Of a DNA stretch of 7,048 nucleotides, positions 1-6,720 are shown in pieces. Below the pieces are notes generated by a model, which did no database searches, had not been told where the DNA came from, and saw nothing but the letters and a program-made list of their open reading frames with translations. The DNA is from Acidobacteriaceae bacterium (GTDB lineage Bacteria; Acidobacteriota; Terriglobia; Bryobacterales; Bryobacteraceae): positions 1 through 7,048 of the forward strand of contig JAFAZU010000291.1 of NCBI GenBank assembly GCA_019239585.1, written 5' to 3'. Position 1 is the first letter of the stretch; every line of letters begins with the position of its first letter. The position numbers and the translations under genes were made by a program.

Positions 1-351
1 CATCATGTGCAGAAGATTCTGGGAATTGAGCCGAAAGTGCGAATGTTACAGGAGCGTAACCCCAGCGCTGCGAATCCTCTTTCCGTGCGCTTAGAGTTGC
101 AAGCAGATTGTTTTGCCGGGATTTGGGCGCATTCGACGCAGCAGCGCAGGATCACCGACGCCAGCGATGTACGGTCAGCCTTGGGTGCGGCCGCGGCGGT
201 TGGGGACGACCGGTTGCAGCGCATGGCGACGGGACGCGTGAGCCCCGAATCGTTTACGCATGGCTCCTCGGCGCAGCGCGAGGAATGGTTTCAGCGAGGA
301 CTCGATTCCGGACGGCTCTCGGCTTGCAACACGTTTAGCGCGGGGCAGTAA
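1..351 (+). CDS. Neutral zinc metallopeptidase (YpfJ family), 3' part only
   Basis: The reading frame is open from the first base and ends with TAA at 349-351, so the 5' part lies outside the window. The first residues read HHVQ, which fits the end of the HExxH zinc motif of this family (HE-x-GHHVQ); the Glu and first His would be just upstream. The next landmark, VRLELQADCFAGIWAH, is a strongly conserved block of the YpfJ/Zn_peptidase family (PF04228) and probably supplies a further metal ligand. The C-terminus RGLDSGRLSACNTF matches the usual family ending, so the 3' end is intact. Family members are usually membrane-anchored or secreted peptidases of unknown substrate; the N-terminal anchor cannot be seen here. 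The GTG at position 7 is an internal codon, not a start. The last 17 bases overlap the 3' end of the opposite-strand phosphatase gene. Confidence 0.9.
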   Translation, partial: HHVQKILGIEPKVRMLQERNPSAANPLSVRLELQADCFAGIWAHSTQQRRITDASDVRSALGAAAAVGDDRLQRMATGRVSPESFTHGSSAQREEWFQRGLDSGRLSACNTFSAGQ

Positions 352-2914
352 CTTTCATTACCAGCAGGGTCATGTCGTCATGTTGCGTCGCACCGGCTGT
401 GAAATCGTCGGCAGCTGCGAAGATGCGACCGATGATCTCGCTTGCAGGTTTATTGCAGGCCGTCTCGGCGGCTCCGAGCATCCGTTCCTCTCCCCATTCC
501 TCGTCTTCAGTCGTCATGGCTTCGCTGATACCGTCCGTGTAGCCAATCAGAATGTCTCCCGCTTGAAGCCGTAGTGTTTGCTCTGTGTAAGCTAAATCTC
601 GCAGCAAACCAATCACAGGACCACCCGCTTCCAGGCGCAACACTTCGCGGCCCTGACCGGAACAGCGCAGGACTATTGGCGGATTGTGACCTGCGTTTAC
701 ATAACGAAGCTCGCGTGTTTGCGGCTGATAAGTGGCAAAGAAAAAGGTAGCGTAACGGTTAGCCGCTGATGATTCATAGACGAGCCGGTTCAGCTTTTTC
801 ATGAGCGGGGCGAGATGACCAGGATTATCAGTAGCCATGCCGCGCAAGGAGGCACGCAAGCTTGCCATGAGCAATGCCGCCGAAATACCCTTACCGGAAA
901 CGTCGCCGATTGCTAGGCCAAGCCTGCCGTCTTCGAAGTCGATCATGTCGTAGTAGTCGCCGCCCACTCCGAGCGCAGGCCGACAGTAACCGGCTAGATC
1001 GATGCCATCGCGAACGGGGATTTGTTGGGGGAATAAACGTTGCTGTACTTCACGGGCAATCTCCAGCTCACGAACAATGCGCTGACGCTGCGCGGCTTCC
1101 TCCGCGAGAGAGTTGGCAAGCTCGGTAATCTCCAGCCCCAAGCCGGTTTGGGTGCCGACCGAACCCAAGAGACGCAAGTCGGAAGCGGAATACGCTTCTT
1201 CCGATTGCTTCGGGCCGAGAGTCATCAGGCCCATCAAACGTTCGCGACCCTGCAGAGGAAGGACAACTTCGGCATTGGTCTCGGTGAGCAGTTGCTGGGC
1301 AGGTTTGGATATTTCCGAGTGCCCGTTGCGAGTGCCTGCTCGTGGTACAGCCAAATTGGCTGGTATCTCGATATGGGCGGGAAGGTTGAGTCCGATGGCT
1401 TGTTGTAACTGGAAGCGCTCGCCATTGCGCAGGAATACGGCAATTTGCGGCACGTGCAGGGCTTCGGAGATACGGGACGCAACAGTATTGAGAAGTGTTT
1501 GCGGTTCTTTGTAGCGCCGGGCTTGTTCCGCTAATTCAGTAAGAAGGAGTTCGGCATTGTATGCTTCGCGGAAGAACTTCCGGTCCAGCCAGTTTTGCAA
1601 GCGACTGCTGACGCTGCCGCGTAAGGCAAAAAGCCAGATCAGAACAGTAAATGCCGCAAGAGACAGCAGAACGTCCCATACATGCTTGTGCTCGCGGCCA
1701 AATACGGGCACGATGAAATAGTAGATGAGCACGATGGCGAGCACGAATTCAATGATGAGGAGGGTTGTTCTGGCGAGCGCATACTTCGTTCCAATGCGCA
1801 GAAGAATGCGTACGTCCAGCGCCCGCTGAACAATGATGACGTAGGCGAGACTGAGCGGAAAAGTGAGAAACAATAGGGCGCTCGTGTAAACCAGCCATTG
1901 AAGTTTTTCGGGCTCAACACCAAAATAAGGCAGGATAGTCCATATCACCAACGCCGACCCTATCCCGACAGCAGACCCGGCGGTCAGCACGCGCATACGA
2001 CGCCGTGCGTCCGCCGTGGACGCTGATCGAAGTTTGTCAATCACAGCAAGCGCGTAAAAGGGTAGACAGCACACGGTCAGGGTGCTCCAGACATAACTAT
2101 TCACGAGATCAACCTGGGAGCGCCACGGCACCGCCGCTCTGTCGTACCACTCACCGTAATCCGTCCAGAAGGCAGTGGCTAAGCACAGCAAAATGGAAAC
2201 AGAGATGACCCATTTCACCCACGGAAAACGGAAATCAAAACGAGAGCGTTCCGGGAAGTAAAACCCAAACCAAAGCAGGGCAATCGGGCCAGCCGCCTCT
2301 AGAGTCAAGTGCCATACCACGCGCAGGGTCAGCCACCAGCCAGGCCACCAAATCGCTGATGAAACAGCAGAAAAGGACTGAGGGAAAGCCAGCAGAACAA
2401 AGATAAACCAGGCATTACGATCCCACGGCCGCGCTAAAACCACCCAGTAGCCCAGCAACAAGCAAAAGAACGGTATAACAATCCGGAGAAAGATGATGAC
2501 GGCGGATTCAGCGAAAGAAGGTCGAGAACTTGGGCGCTGTAGCAAGATATTGGTGTCCTTCGTTTTGCCCCCCTGGGTATGCGCTTTAACCCGTAGAACC
2601 TCGCCAGAATGCTCGTACCACGTGATCTCTCGCCATCGATATACTCCCGATAGAGCGCGACCGTCCAGCTCATCGACAACATCGCCTTTGGCAATTCCGG
2701 CAGTTTGAGCTTCTGGATAAACTTGCGAGATAGCAAAGTTGTTAAAGTCCAGTTCAAAAGGATGACGAGCGTGCTTGCGCAAATCAAACAAGCTGTCAAT
2801 CTGCGATACTGAACCTGCCAGTTGATAGGCGAGTGTGATCGCTATCAGCAGAAAGAGTAAGACGTAGGCTGTAGGCGAAGTTTTAGTTTTCACACGAGTT
2901 GAAGTTTGCCACAA
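335..2914 (-). CDS. Membrane PDZ-GAF-PP2C (SpoIIE/RsbU-type) serine phosphatase
   Basis: This 859-residue protein joins a membrane sensor to a phosphatase. A first membrane segment lies at about 15-34, followed by a PDZ-like domain at about 55-127 (VYPEAQTAGIAKGDVV, then DELDGR), probably outside the membrane. About eight more hydrophobic segments follow between 136 and 430. A GAF domain spans about 455-600, a short helical linker about 600-630 (EIAREVQQRLFP, typical of RsbU-type proteins), and a C-terminal PP2C/SpoIIE domain about 635-855. The metal-binding motifs are all present: GGDYYD (651-656), GDVSGKG (670-676), NAGHNPP (740-746), YTDGISEA (792-799) and QHDDMTLLV (844-852), so the phosphatase should be active. 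By family knowledge such proteins dephosphorylate anti-anti-sigma or STAS partners; no such partner is visible here. The start is a TTG (2912-2914) directly preceded by an in-frame TGA, so it is the most upstream start possible. Its ribosome binding site is weak, and GTG at codon 8 is the nearest alternative. Confidence 0.93.
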   Translation of the reverse strand: MWQTSTRVKTKTSPTAYVLLFLLIAITLAYQLAGSVSQIDSLFDLRKHARHPFELDFNNFAISQVYPEAQTAGIAKGDVVDELDGRALSGVYRWREITWYEHSGEVLRVKAHTQGGKTKDTNILLQRPSSRPSFAESAVIIFLRIVIPFFCLLLGYWVVLARPWDRNAWFIFVLLAFPQSFSAVSSAIWWPGWWLTLRVVWHLTLEAAGPIALLWFGFYFPERSRFDFRFPWVKWVISVSILLCLATAFWTDYGEWYDRAAVPWRSQVDLVNSYVWSTLTVCCLPFYALAVIDKLRSASTADARRRMRVLTAGSAVGIGSALVIWTILPYFGVEPEKLQWLVYTSALLFLTFPLSLAYVIIVQRALDVRILLRIGTKYALARTTLLIIEFVLAIVLIYYFIVPVFGREHKHVWDVLLSLAAFTVLIWLFALRGSVSSRLQNWLDRKFFREAYNAELLLTELAEQARRYKEPQTLLNTVASRISEALHVPQIAVFLRNGERFQLQQAIGLNLPAHIEIPANLAVPRAGTRNGHSEISKPAQQLLTETNAEVVLPLQGRERLMGLMTLGPKQSEEAYSASDLRLLGSVGTQTGLGLEITELANSLAEEAAQRQRIVRELEIAREVQQRLFPQQIPVRDGIDLAGYCRPALGVGGDYYDMIDFEDGRLGLAIGDVSGKGISAALLMASLRASLRGMATDNPGHLAPLMKKLNRLVYESSAANRYATFFFATYQPQTRELRYVNAGHNPPIVLRCSGQGREVLRLEAGGPVIGLLRDLAYTEQTLRLQAGDILIGYTDGISEAMTTEDEEWGEERMLGAAETACNKPASEIIGRIFAAADDFTAGATQHDDMTLLVMKVTAPR

Positions 2915-2938
2915 TCAGCATAGCTCTTTTGGTCCTAA
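2915..2938. other. Very short divergent intergenic gap
   Basis: Only 24 bases separate the phosphatase start (TTG, minus strand) from the hydrolase start (ATG, plus strand). No convincing -35/-10 pair fits in the gap, and no good Shine-Dalgarno sequence precedes the plus-strand ATG. Core promoter elements for each gene must therefore lie partly inside the 5' end of the other coding region, or the starts are wrongly placed. This is an inference from spacing only. Confidence 0.5.
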
Positions 2939-4855
2939 ATGAACATGCGCCTAACGATTACCTTCCTGCTGTTTGCGTGCGCGGCAATGGCGGCAGACAA
3001 CCCTTCCGGAGTTCCCTTTATTCGTGAAACCTATTCCAAGTACGAGTACCGCGTTGCCATGCGGGATGGCGTCAAGCTGTTTACCGCAGTCTACATTCCG
3101 AAAGATGTGGCCTCCGATGGACGCACCTATCCGATCCTGTTGGTGCGAACGCCGTACAGTATCGCTCCTTATGGCGAGGACCATTATCCGGCCAACCTGG
3201 GGCCATCTGAATTATTTAGCCGGGAAAAGTTCATCTTTGCTTATCAGGATGTACGGGGCCGGTATATGAGCGAAGGTGATTTCACGATTGCGCGACCACA
3301 AAACCCGGTGAAGAATGGGCCGAAGGATACGGACGAAAGCACGGATGCCTACGACACCATTGATTGGCTGATTAAGAACGTTCCCAGCAATACAGGAAAA
3401 GTAGGGATCTGGGGTATTTCACAGCCGGGTTTCTTTGCAACAGCGGCCATGATTAACTCGCATCCCGCGCTGGTAGCGGTTTCTCCGCAAGCTCCCGTGA
3501 CGGATTACTACCTAGGCGATGACATCTACCACAATGGCGCTTTCATGCTGGCGGCCCGCTTCAGCATGTACCAGGGTTTTCGTCCGCGTGGCGAGGAGCC
3601 TGCCCCTCCCGCGCCGATGCTGCCGTTTGATTACCATACGCCCGATGGTTACGACTTTTACTTATCAATGGGCACGCTCGCCAATGCCGACGAACGGTAT
3701 TTCAAACATGGCAATCCTTACTGGGAGATGAATGTCAAAAACAACACTTATAACGAGTTCTGGCAAGCGCGCTCCGTTTGGAAGTACCTGAAGAATGTAA
3801 AACCCGCTGTAATGCTGGTAGGTGGCTGGTTTGATGCGGAAGATCCGCAGGGACTATTCCGGCAGTTCTACTTTATGGAAAAGAACTCGCCGCCTTCTGA
3901 TTTGTTGGTGGTCGGCCCGTGGACACATGGCGGTTTTGCGCGTGGAGACGGAGATCACGTAGGCAACGTCAGTTTCGGATCAAAGACGGCGGTTTACTTC
4001 CGGGAAAAGATTGAGTTCCCGTTCTTTCTTTACTATCTGAAGGGCAAAGGCGATAGCAAGATGCCCAAAGCGTGGGTATTTGAGACGGGCGTTAATCAGT
4101 GGCGGCGTTTCGATGCTTGGCCGCCCAAAACGGCGAAGTGTACGGACTGGTTTTTGGGAGCCCAGGGGAAAATTTCCCCGACATCATCCTCAGCAGAGAC
4201 TTTTGACGAGTATCAGTCCGATCCGGCCAAACCGGTGCCCTATATTGGCCATGTGCTGATGGGCATGCGTTATGACTACATGACCGAGGACCAACGCTTT
4301 GCCGCGACACGCCCGGATGTGTTGGTTTATAAGAGCGAACCGCTGGATCATGACGTGACAATTGCTGGTCCGATTACGGTTGATCTGAAAGTATCAACGT
4401 CAGGAACCGATTCGGATTTTGATGTAAAGCTGATTGATGTGTATCCCGGCAACTTTCCGGACTATGATGCCGCTTCGAATCCGCCTGGCACGCCGGGCCC
4501 GGCTGCGGCGCGGGCGCAACTCGCCAACGCGATCCAACTAGGCGGGTATCAGCAGCTTGTTCGAGGAGAACCGTTTCGTGGGAAGTACCGCAAGAGTTTT
4601 GAAACGCCGGTTCCTTTTAAACCGGGAAAACCGGACCGGATCACGTTTCAGATGCCGGACGTTCTGCACACCTTTCGCGCCGGACATCGGATTATGATTC
4701 AGGTGCAAAGTTCGTGGTTTCCGCTGACGGACCGCAATCCGCAAAAGTTTGTGGATATCACAAATGCGCTGGCAAGCGATTTTGCAAAGGCGACGGAGCG
4801 GGTTTACCTGGGAGGAGCAGAGGGATCAAAGATACAGGTGATGGTTTTGCAATAA
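2939..4855 (+). CDS. Secreted S15/CocE-family hydrolase, alpha-amino-acid ester hydrolase-like
   Basis: This 638-residue protein opens with a signal peptide: MNMR, a hydrophobic stretch, then a likely cleavage after Ala18 (AMA|ADN). Cys14 is not in a good lipobox. The alpha/beta-hydrolase domain spans about 30-370 and a C-terminal jelly-roll domain of the S15/CocE type about 440-638. The apparent triad is Ser161 (GISQPG), Asp299 (GGWFDAED) and His330 (GPWTHGG), with Tyr73 (VRTPY) as likely oxyanion-hole tyrosine. Asp195 (in LGDDIYHNGAF), Glu301 and Asp302 match the carboxylate cluster that binds the substrate amino group in alpha-amino-acid ester hydrolases: Asp195 is 34 residues after the serine, and the D-x-E-D arrangement after the triad Asp is kept, as I recall for the Xanthomonas citri enzyme. 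The residue after the nucleophile is Gln rather than the usual Tyr. It probably hydrolyses esters or amides of alpha-amino acids or short peptides in the periplasm or outside; the natural substrate is unknown. No strong ribosome binding site precedes the ATG; Met3 is the next start. Confidence 0.92.
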   Translation: MNMRLTITFLLFACAAMAADNPSGVPFIRETYSKYEYRVAMRDGVKLFTAVYIPKDVASDGRTYPILLVRTPYSIAPYGEDHYPANLGPSELFSREKFIFAYQDVRGRYMSEGDFTIARPQNPVKNGPKDTDESTDAYDTIDWLIKNVPSNTGKVGIWGISQPGFFATAAMINSHPALVAVSPQAPVTDYYLGDDIYHNGAFMLAARFSMYQGFRPRGEEPAPPAPMLPFDYHTPDGYDFYLSMGTLANADERYFKHGNPYWEMNVKNNTYNEFWQARSVWKYLKNVKPAVMLVGGWFDAEDPQGLFRQFYFMEKNSPPSDLLVVGPWTHGGFARGDGDHVGNVSFGSKTAVYFREKIEFPFFLYYLKGKGDSKMPKAWVFETGVNQWRRFDAWPPKTAKCTDWFLGAQGKISPTSSSAETFDEYQSDPAKPVPYIGHVLMGMRYDYMTEDQRFAATRPDVLVYKSEPLDHDVTIAGPITVDLKVSTSGTDSDFDVKLIDVYPGNFPDYDAASNPPGTPGPAAARAQLANAIQLGGYQQLVRGEPFRGKYRKSFETPVPFKPGKPDRITFQMPDVLHTFRAGHRIMIQVQSSWFPLTDRNPQKFVDITNALASDFAKATERVYLGGAEGSKIQVMVLQ

Positions 4856-4929
4856 GCAGTTTAGTTCTTATCGACGTTTATCTCATCTCGTCCGTTCACT
4901 CCTGTTTGGAGCAGGAGAATTGATACCCT

Positions 4930-5022
4930 TTACGCGCTTGGTTGCAGTGGATTTGTCCAGCAAAGGCCGGGAAATTGGGCGAAATCACGGTCCGCCGTGT
5001 ACAGCGTACCGCCATGCTCGGT
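4930..5022 (-). pseudogene. vapC: VapC toxin (PIN domain), C-terminal fragment
   Basis: The last 30 codons of this frame read TEHGGTLYTADRDF, then AQFPGLCWTNPL, and end at a stop at 4930-4932. This is the usual C-terminus of VapC PIN-domain ribonuclease toxins: 'HGxTLxTxDRDFxRFPGLRWxNPL', where the aspartates of the TxDRDF block are active-site acids. The rest of the toxin, including the first catalytic aspartate, is missing, and no VapB antitoxin gene is seen nearby. Upstream, the sequence switches at about 5020 into a transposase fragment in another frame, so this is a remnant and cannot make a working toxin. The fragment is short, but the match to the family ending is distinctive. Confidence 0.72.
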
Positions 5023-5216
5023 CCCTTGCTGCCGTGGCCCGCGCTCCACCGCTGCCAAGCGTCCGGCGGAAACTGGGCGGCGACGGTGCTGACTTTTTGC
5101 TGCTTCCAGCCGATGACGACAAAGTGATTCCCGCTCACTCCCAGCACGTGGGCCGCTTGGTGCTCTTCCAACCACAATCGCAGTTTGCCGTCGTTACCGA
5201 GAAGCTGCTTGTCGCA
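5019..5216 (-). mobile_element. Internal fragment of an IS701-type transposase
   Basis: In the frame ending at the GSKGP codon (5019-5021), the minus strand reads LLGNDGKLRLWLEEHQAAHV, then a VSGNHFVVIGWKQQKV stretch, then DAWQRWSAGHGSKGP. This pattern (a 'D..YGND..LR.WLEE' block, a VSG..V..GW.Q..V block, then 'W.R.SAG.G.KGPR') belongs to the catalytic core of IS701-family DDE transposases, just after the second acidic residue. Only about 65 of the roughly 400 residues of such a protein are present, with no start, no third catalytic Glu region and no visible inverted-repeat ends. It is wedged between the TPR gene tail and the VapC fragment. An open frame from 5258 to 4896 runs through it, but this is probably chance. 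The right boundary is approximate. Confidence 0.75.
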
Positions 5217-5358
5217 ACTCCAGATCATGAAGCAATAACTGAAACCGTGCGTCGTCATGCAACGCTAATAATCGCGGGTTGCGGCGGAAGTAGAACGCGC
5301 GTTCATCCCCCCGACTCACGGCGAACTGCAGCCACTCCAGTGCTTTGACATTGTCGCC
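5194..5358 (-). pseudogene. Detached C-terminal tail of the TPR protein beyond an in-frame stop
   Basis: After the TAA at 5359-5361 the same frame stays open for 54 codons to TAA at 5194-5196. It reads GDNVKALEWLQFAVSRGDER, then FYFRRNPRLLALHDDARF. This is the normal C-terminal signature of acidobacterial TPR proteins, '..FY.L.GD..KALEWL..AV..GDERA..F.R.P.L..L...PRF'. The stop falls exactly between the L and the GD of that motif, where relatives have an ordinary residue, so a single change (for example TTA to TAA) explains it. The final seven residues (LRQAASR) probably come from the adjoining transposase fragment rather than from the original gene. Confidence 0.8.
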
Positions 5359-6354
5359 TTATAACGTATAGAAATCTGCGGTTGAAGACCACACTGTCCA
5401 GGCGAATCGGGCGAATTTCAAATTCTCTTCATCCATGAATTGCGAAGCTTCATTGTGCTTCCCTCCGGCCGCAAGCAGAATCGCCCATGCGTGCCGCCAC
5501 AAGTAGTTCTTCTCAAATTCCGGTCGCATGCGCAGCAGCAAGGCTCTGGCTTGATTGGGTTGACCAGCATCCAGGTAGGCCAGCGAAAGGTATAAAGCGG
5601 GCGTCATGTGCCGCGGTCCTTGTTGCAAGGTGCGCTCCAGGAACCGGATCGCATTCGTCGTATCCCCTTTGCTGCGCAGCAACTCTCCCATAAACATCCG
5701 TGCCGGGTTGTCCAGCGGACGACGCTCGAGCCAGCCACGAAGCAGTTTCATTGACTCGTCCGTCTGGCCGCCGAGCATGCGCAGGATCGCAAGCCAAGTC
5801 GGGTCTCCACCCTGGCGCGAAAAGTCCTCCAGTTTCGCGAAGGGAATCCGGTCCAGGCGTCCTTGGGACAGATAAACGGCGGTTTTGGCATTCAGGAGCA
5901 GGCCGTCTGTATCGGACACTTTCGGCTCCGCCCGATGCACCTCTTCTTCCGCTTCGAGGAGCAACTTGGAATCGTTTGTGTAACCGGCGAAAAACTCGAT
6001 AACAGTAAAAAGTGCATGCTGCAGGTGAGCAGGAGCAAAGTTCGGATCGAGTGCTATCGCTCGTTCTGACGTTCTCCGTGCCAGCGGAATATCGTTCTGA
6101 ACGGCAAGGAAACGGAATGCCAGGTTGAACTGATCGTTCACCTCACGATCGGTCGAAGGCCGAGTAGAGCCATCGAGCAAGGATGACGGAGCTGGCCGGA
6201 GTGTCCACCAAATCAGCCCCACGAGGATTGTGATCAGCAGGGTCGCACCGGTCCACAACACAACCCGAGCCGCCGCATTCTGTGGTGAGGCAGTCACTTG
6301 CACCTGAAGTTTGATCTCGCCCCCTTGCTGCTCTTTCATCACAGCCGGCCACAA
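5359..6354 (-). CDS. Membrane-anchored TPR protein, C-terminally truncated by an in-frame stop
   Basis: The 331-residue frame has one membrane segment at about 33-50 and then helical TPR-like repeats from about 75 to 315. Clear examples are the ARRTSERAIALDPNFAPAHL block (about 92-111), AIRFLERTLQQGPRHMTPAL (about 235-254), and YLSLAYLDAGQPNQARALLL (about 255-274). TPRs bind partner proteins; the specific role is unknown. Related acidobacterial proteins often carry a winged-helix or kinase domain before the membrane segment. None is present here, and the gene begins 11 bases from a repeat element, so the N-terminus may be lost. The TTG start (6352-6354) has no ribosome binding site, and the frame is open further upstream into the element without another start; ATG at codon 6 (6337-6339) is an alternative. 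The TAA at 5359-5361 removes the family's usual C-terminal tail, which follows in the same frame. It is probably a decaying gene, though the shortened protein could still be made. Confidence 0.75.
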   Translation of the reverse strand: MWPAVMKEQQGGEIKLQVQVTASPQNAAARVVLWTGATLLITILVGLIWWTLRPAPSSLLDGSTRPSTDREVNDQFNLAFRFLAVQNDIPLARRTSERAIALDPNFAPAHLQHALFTVIEFFAGYTNDSKLLLEAEEEVHRAEPKVSDTDGLLLNAKTAVYLSQGRLDRIPFAKLEDFSRQGGDPTWLAILRMLGGQTDESMKLLRGWLERRPLDNPARMFMGELLRSKGDTTNAIRFLERTLQQGPRHMTPALYLSLAYLDAGQPNQARALLLRMRPEFEKNYLWRHAWAILLAAGGKHNEASQFMDEENLKFARFAWTVWSSTADFYTL

Positions 6355-6365
6355 TTCTAGTGCTA

Positions 6366-6378
6366 GTAGTTCGTCACG
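6366..6378 (+). repeat. Left terminal inverted repeat of the GC-rich element
   Basis: The sequence is GTAGTTCGTCACG. Its exact reverse complement lies at 6726-6738. Outward of it the two flanks diverge, apart from a loosely similar TGC. Confidence 0.75.
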
Positions 6379-6424
6379 TCTGGAGGGCAGGGGAGAGTGG
6401 GTTGAGCTTAAGGCGTGGCTCGGC

Positions 6425-6436
6425 GCTGAGGAACGG
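6425..6436 (+). repeat. Internal inverted repeat, left copy
   Basis: GCTGAGGAACGG on the plus strand. An exact inverted copy is at 6605-6616, and a shorter inverted relative (GCTGAGGA on the minus strand) lies at 6496-6503. The copies sit inside the GC-rich element and suggest partial symmetry around its centre. Confidence 0.6.
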
Positions 6437-6517
6437 CCCAGCGAGGGTCAGGCGCGCGCCGCCTTGCGTGTCCGCTGCCCAGCTTCGCTTTCTCCTCCTC
6501 AGCTCCCGCCGCCGGCC

Positions 6518-6531
6518 CGTGCCTGGGCACG
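6518..6531. other. Short hairpin inside the GC-rich element
   Basis: CGTGCC-TG-GGCACG forms a six-base-pair perfect inverted repeat near the middle of the element. It is too tight a loop to close fully, so about five pairs with a four-base loop are realistic. Confidence 0.5.
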
Positions 6532-6564
6532 TGGTCCAGCACCCCCGTGATCCGTTGCGCGCGC

Positions 6565-6584
6565 GGGCGGCTTTCCCGCCGCCC
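6565..6584. other. Strong GC hairpin inside the GC-rich element
   Basis: GGGCGGC and GCCGCCC pair perfectly across a six-base TTTCCC loop, a seven-pair all-GC stem. No U-tract follows on either strand, so it does not look like an intrinsic terminator. It supports a structured transcript or DNA fold within the element. Confidence 0.6.
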
Positions 6585-6604
6585 AGCCTTTGCCTGCGCG
6601 GATC

Positions 6605-6616
6605 CCGTTCCTCAGC
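6605..6616 (-). repeat. Internal inverted repeat, right copy
   Basis: CCGTTCCTCAGC on the plus strand is the exact reverse complement of the copy at 6425-6436. Confidence 0.6.
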
Positions 6617-6720
6617 AGGGAGTCGGACCCGATCGCTTTTCACGCTCCCAGCGGCACCGGCGAAACGGCGCGCGGCGACCGCCTCCTTTCCCAGATCCTC
6701 CGGCTACTCTACTCCGTGAA

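Noticed and set aside
2952..2982. Cys14 of the S15 hydrolase as a lipoprotein lipobox
   Set aside because: The residues before it (L-F-A) have Phe where a small or aliphatic residue is needed, and a normal AMA|A cleavage site follows.
4898..4916. CTCCTG-loop-CAGGAG hairpin after the S15 hydrolase as a terminator
   Set aside because: Only six pairs and no following T-tract on either strand.
4896..5258. A 120-codon open frame on the minus strand as an independent gene
   Set aside because: Its middle is a transposase fragment, its first codons are out-of-frame TPR tail and its end is out-of-frame VapC sequence, so it is a chance fusion.
6374..6643. Long open frames on both strands within the GC-rich element
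   Set aside because: Translations are rich in Arg, Pro and Ala with no motif or ribosome binding site; high GC content alone removes stop codons.
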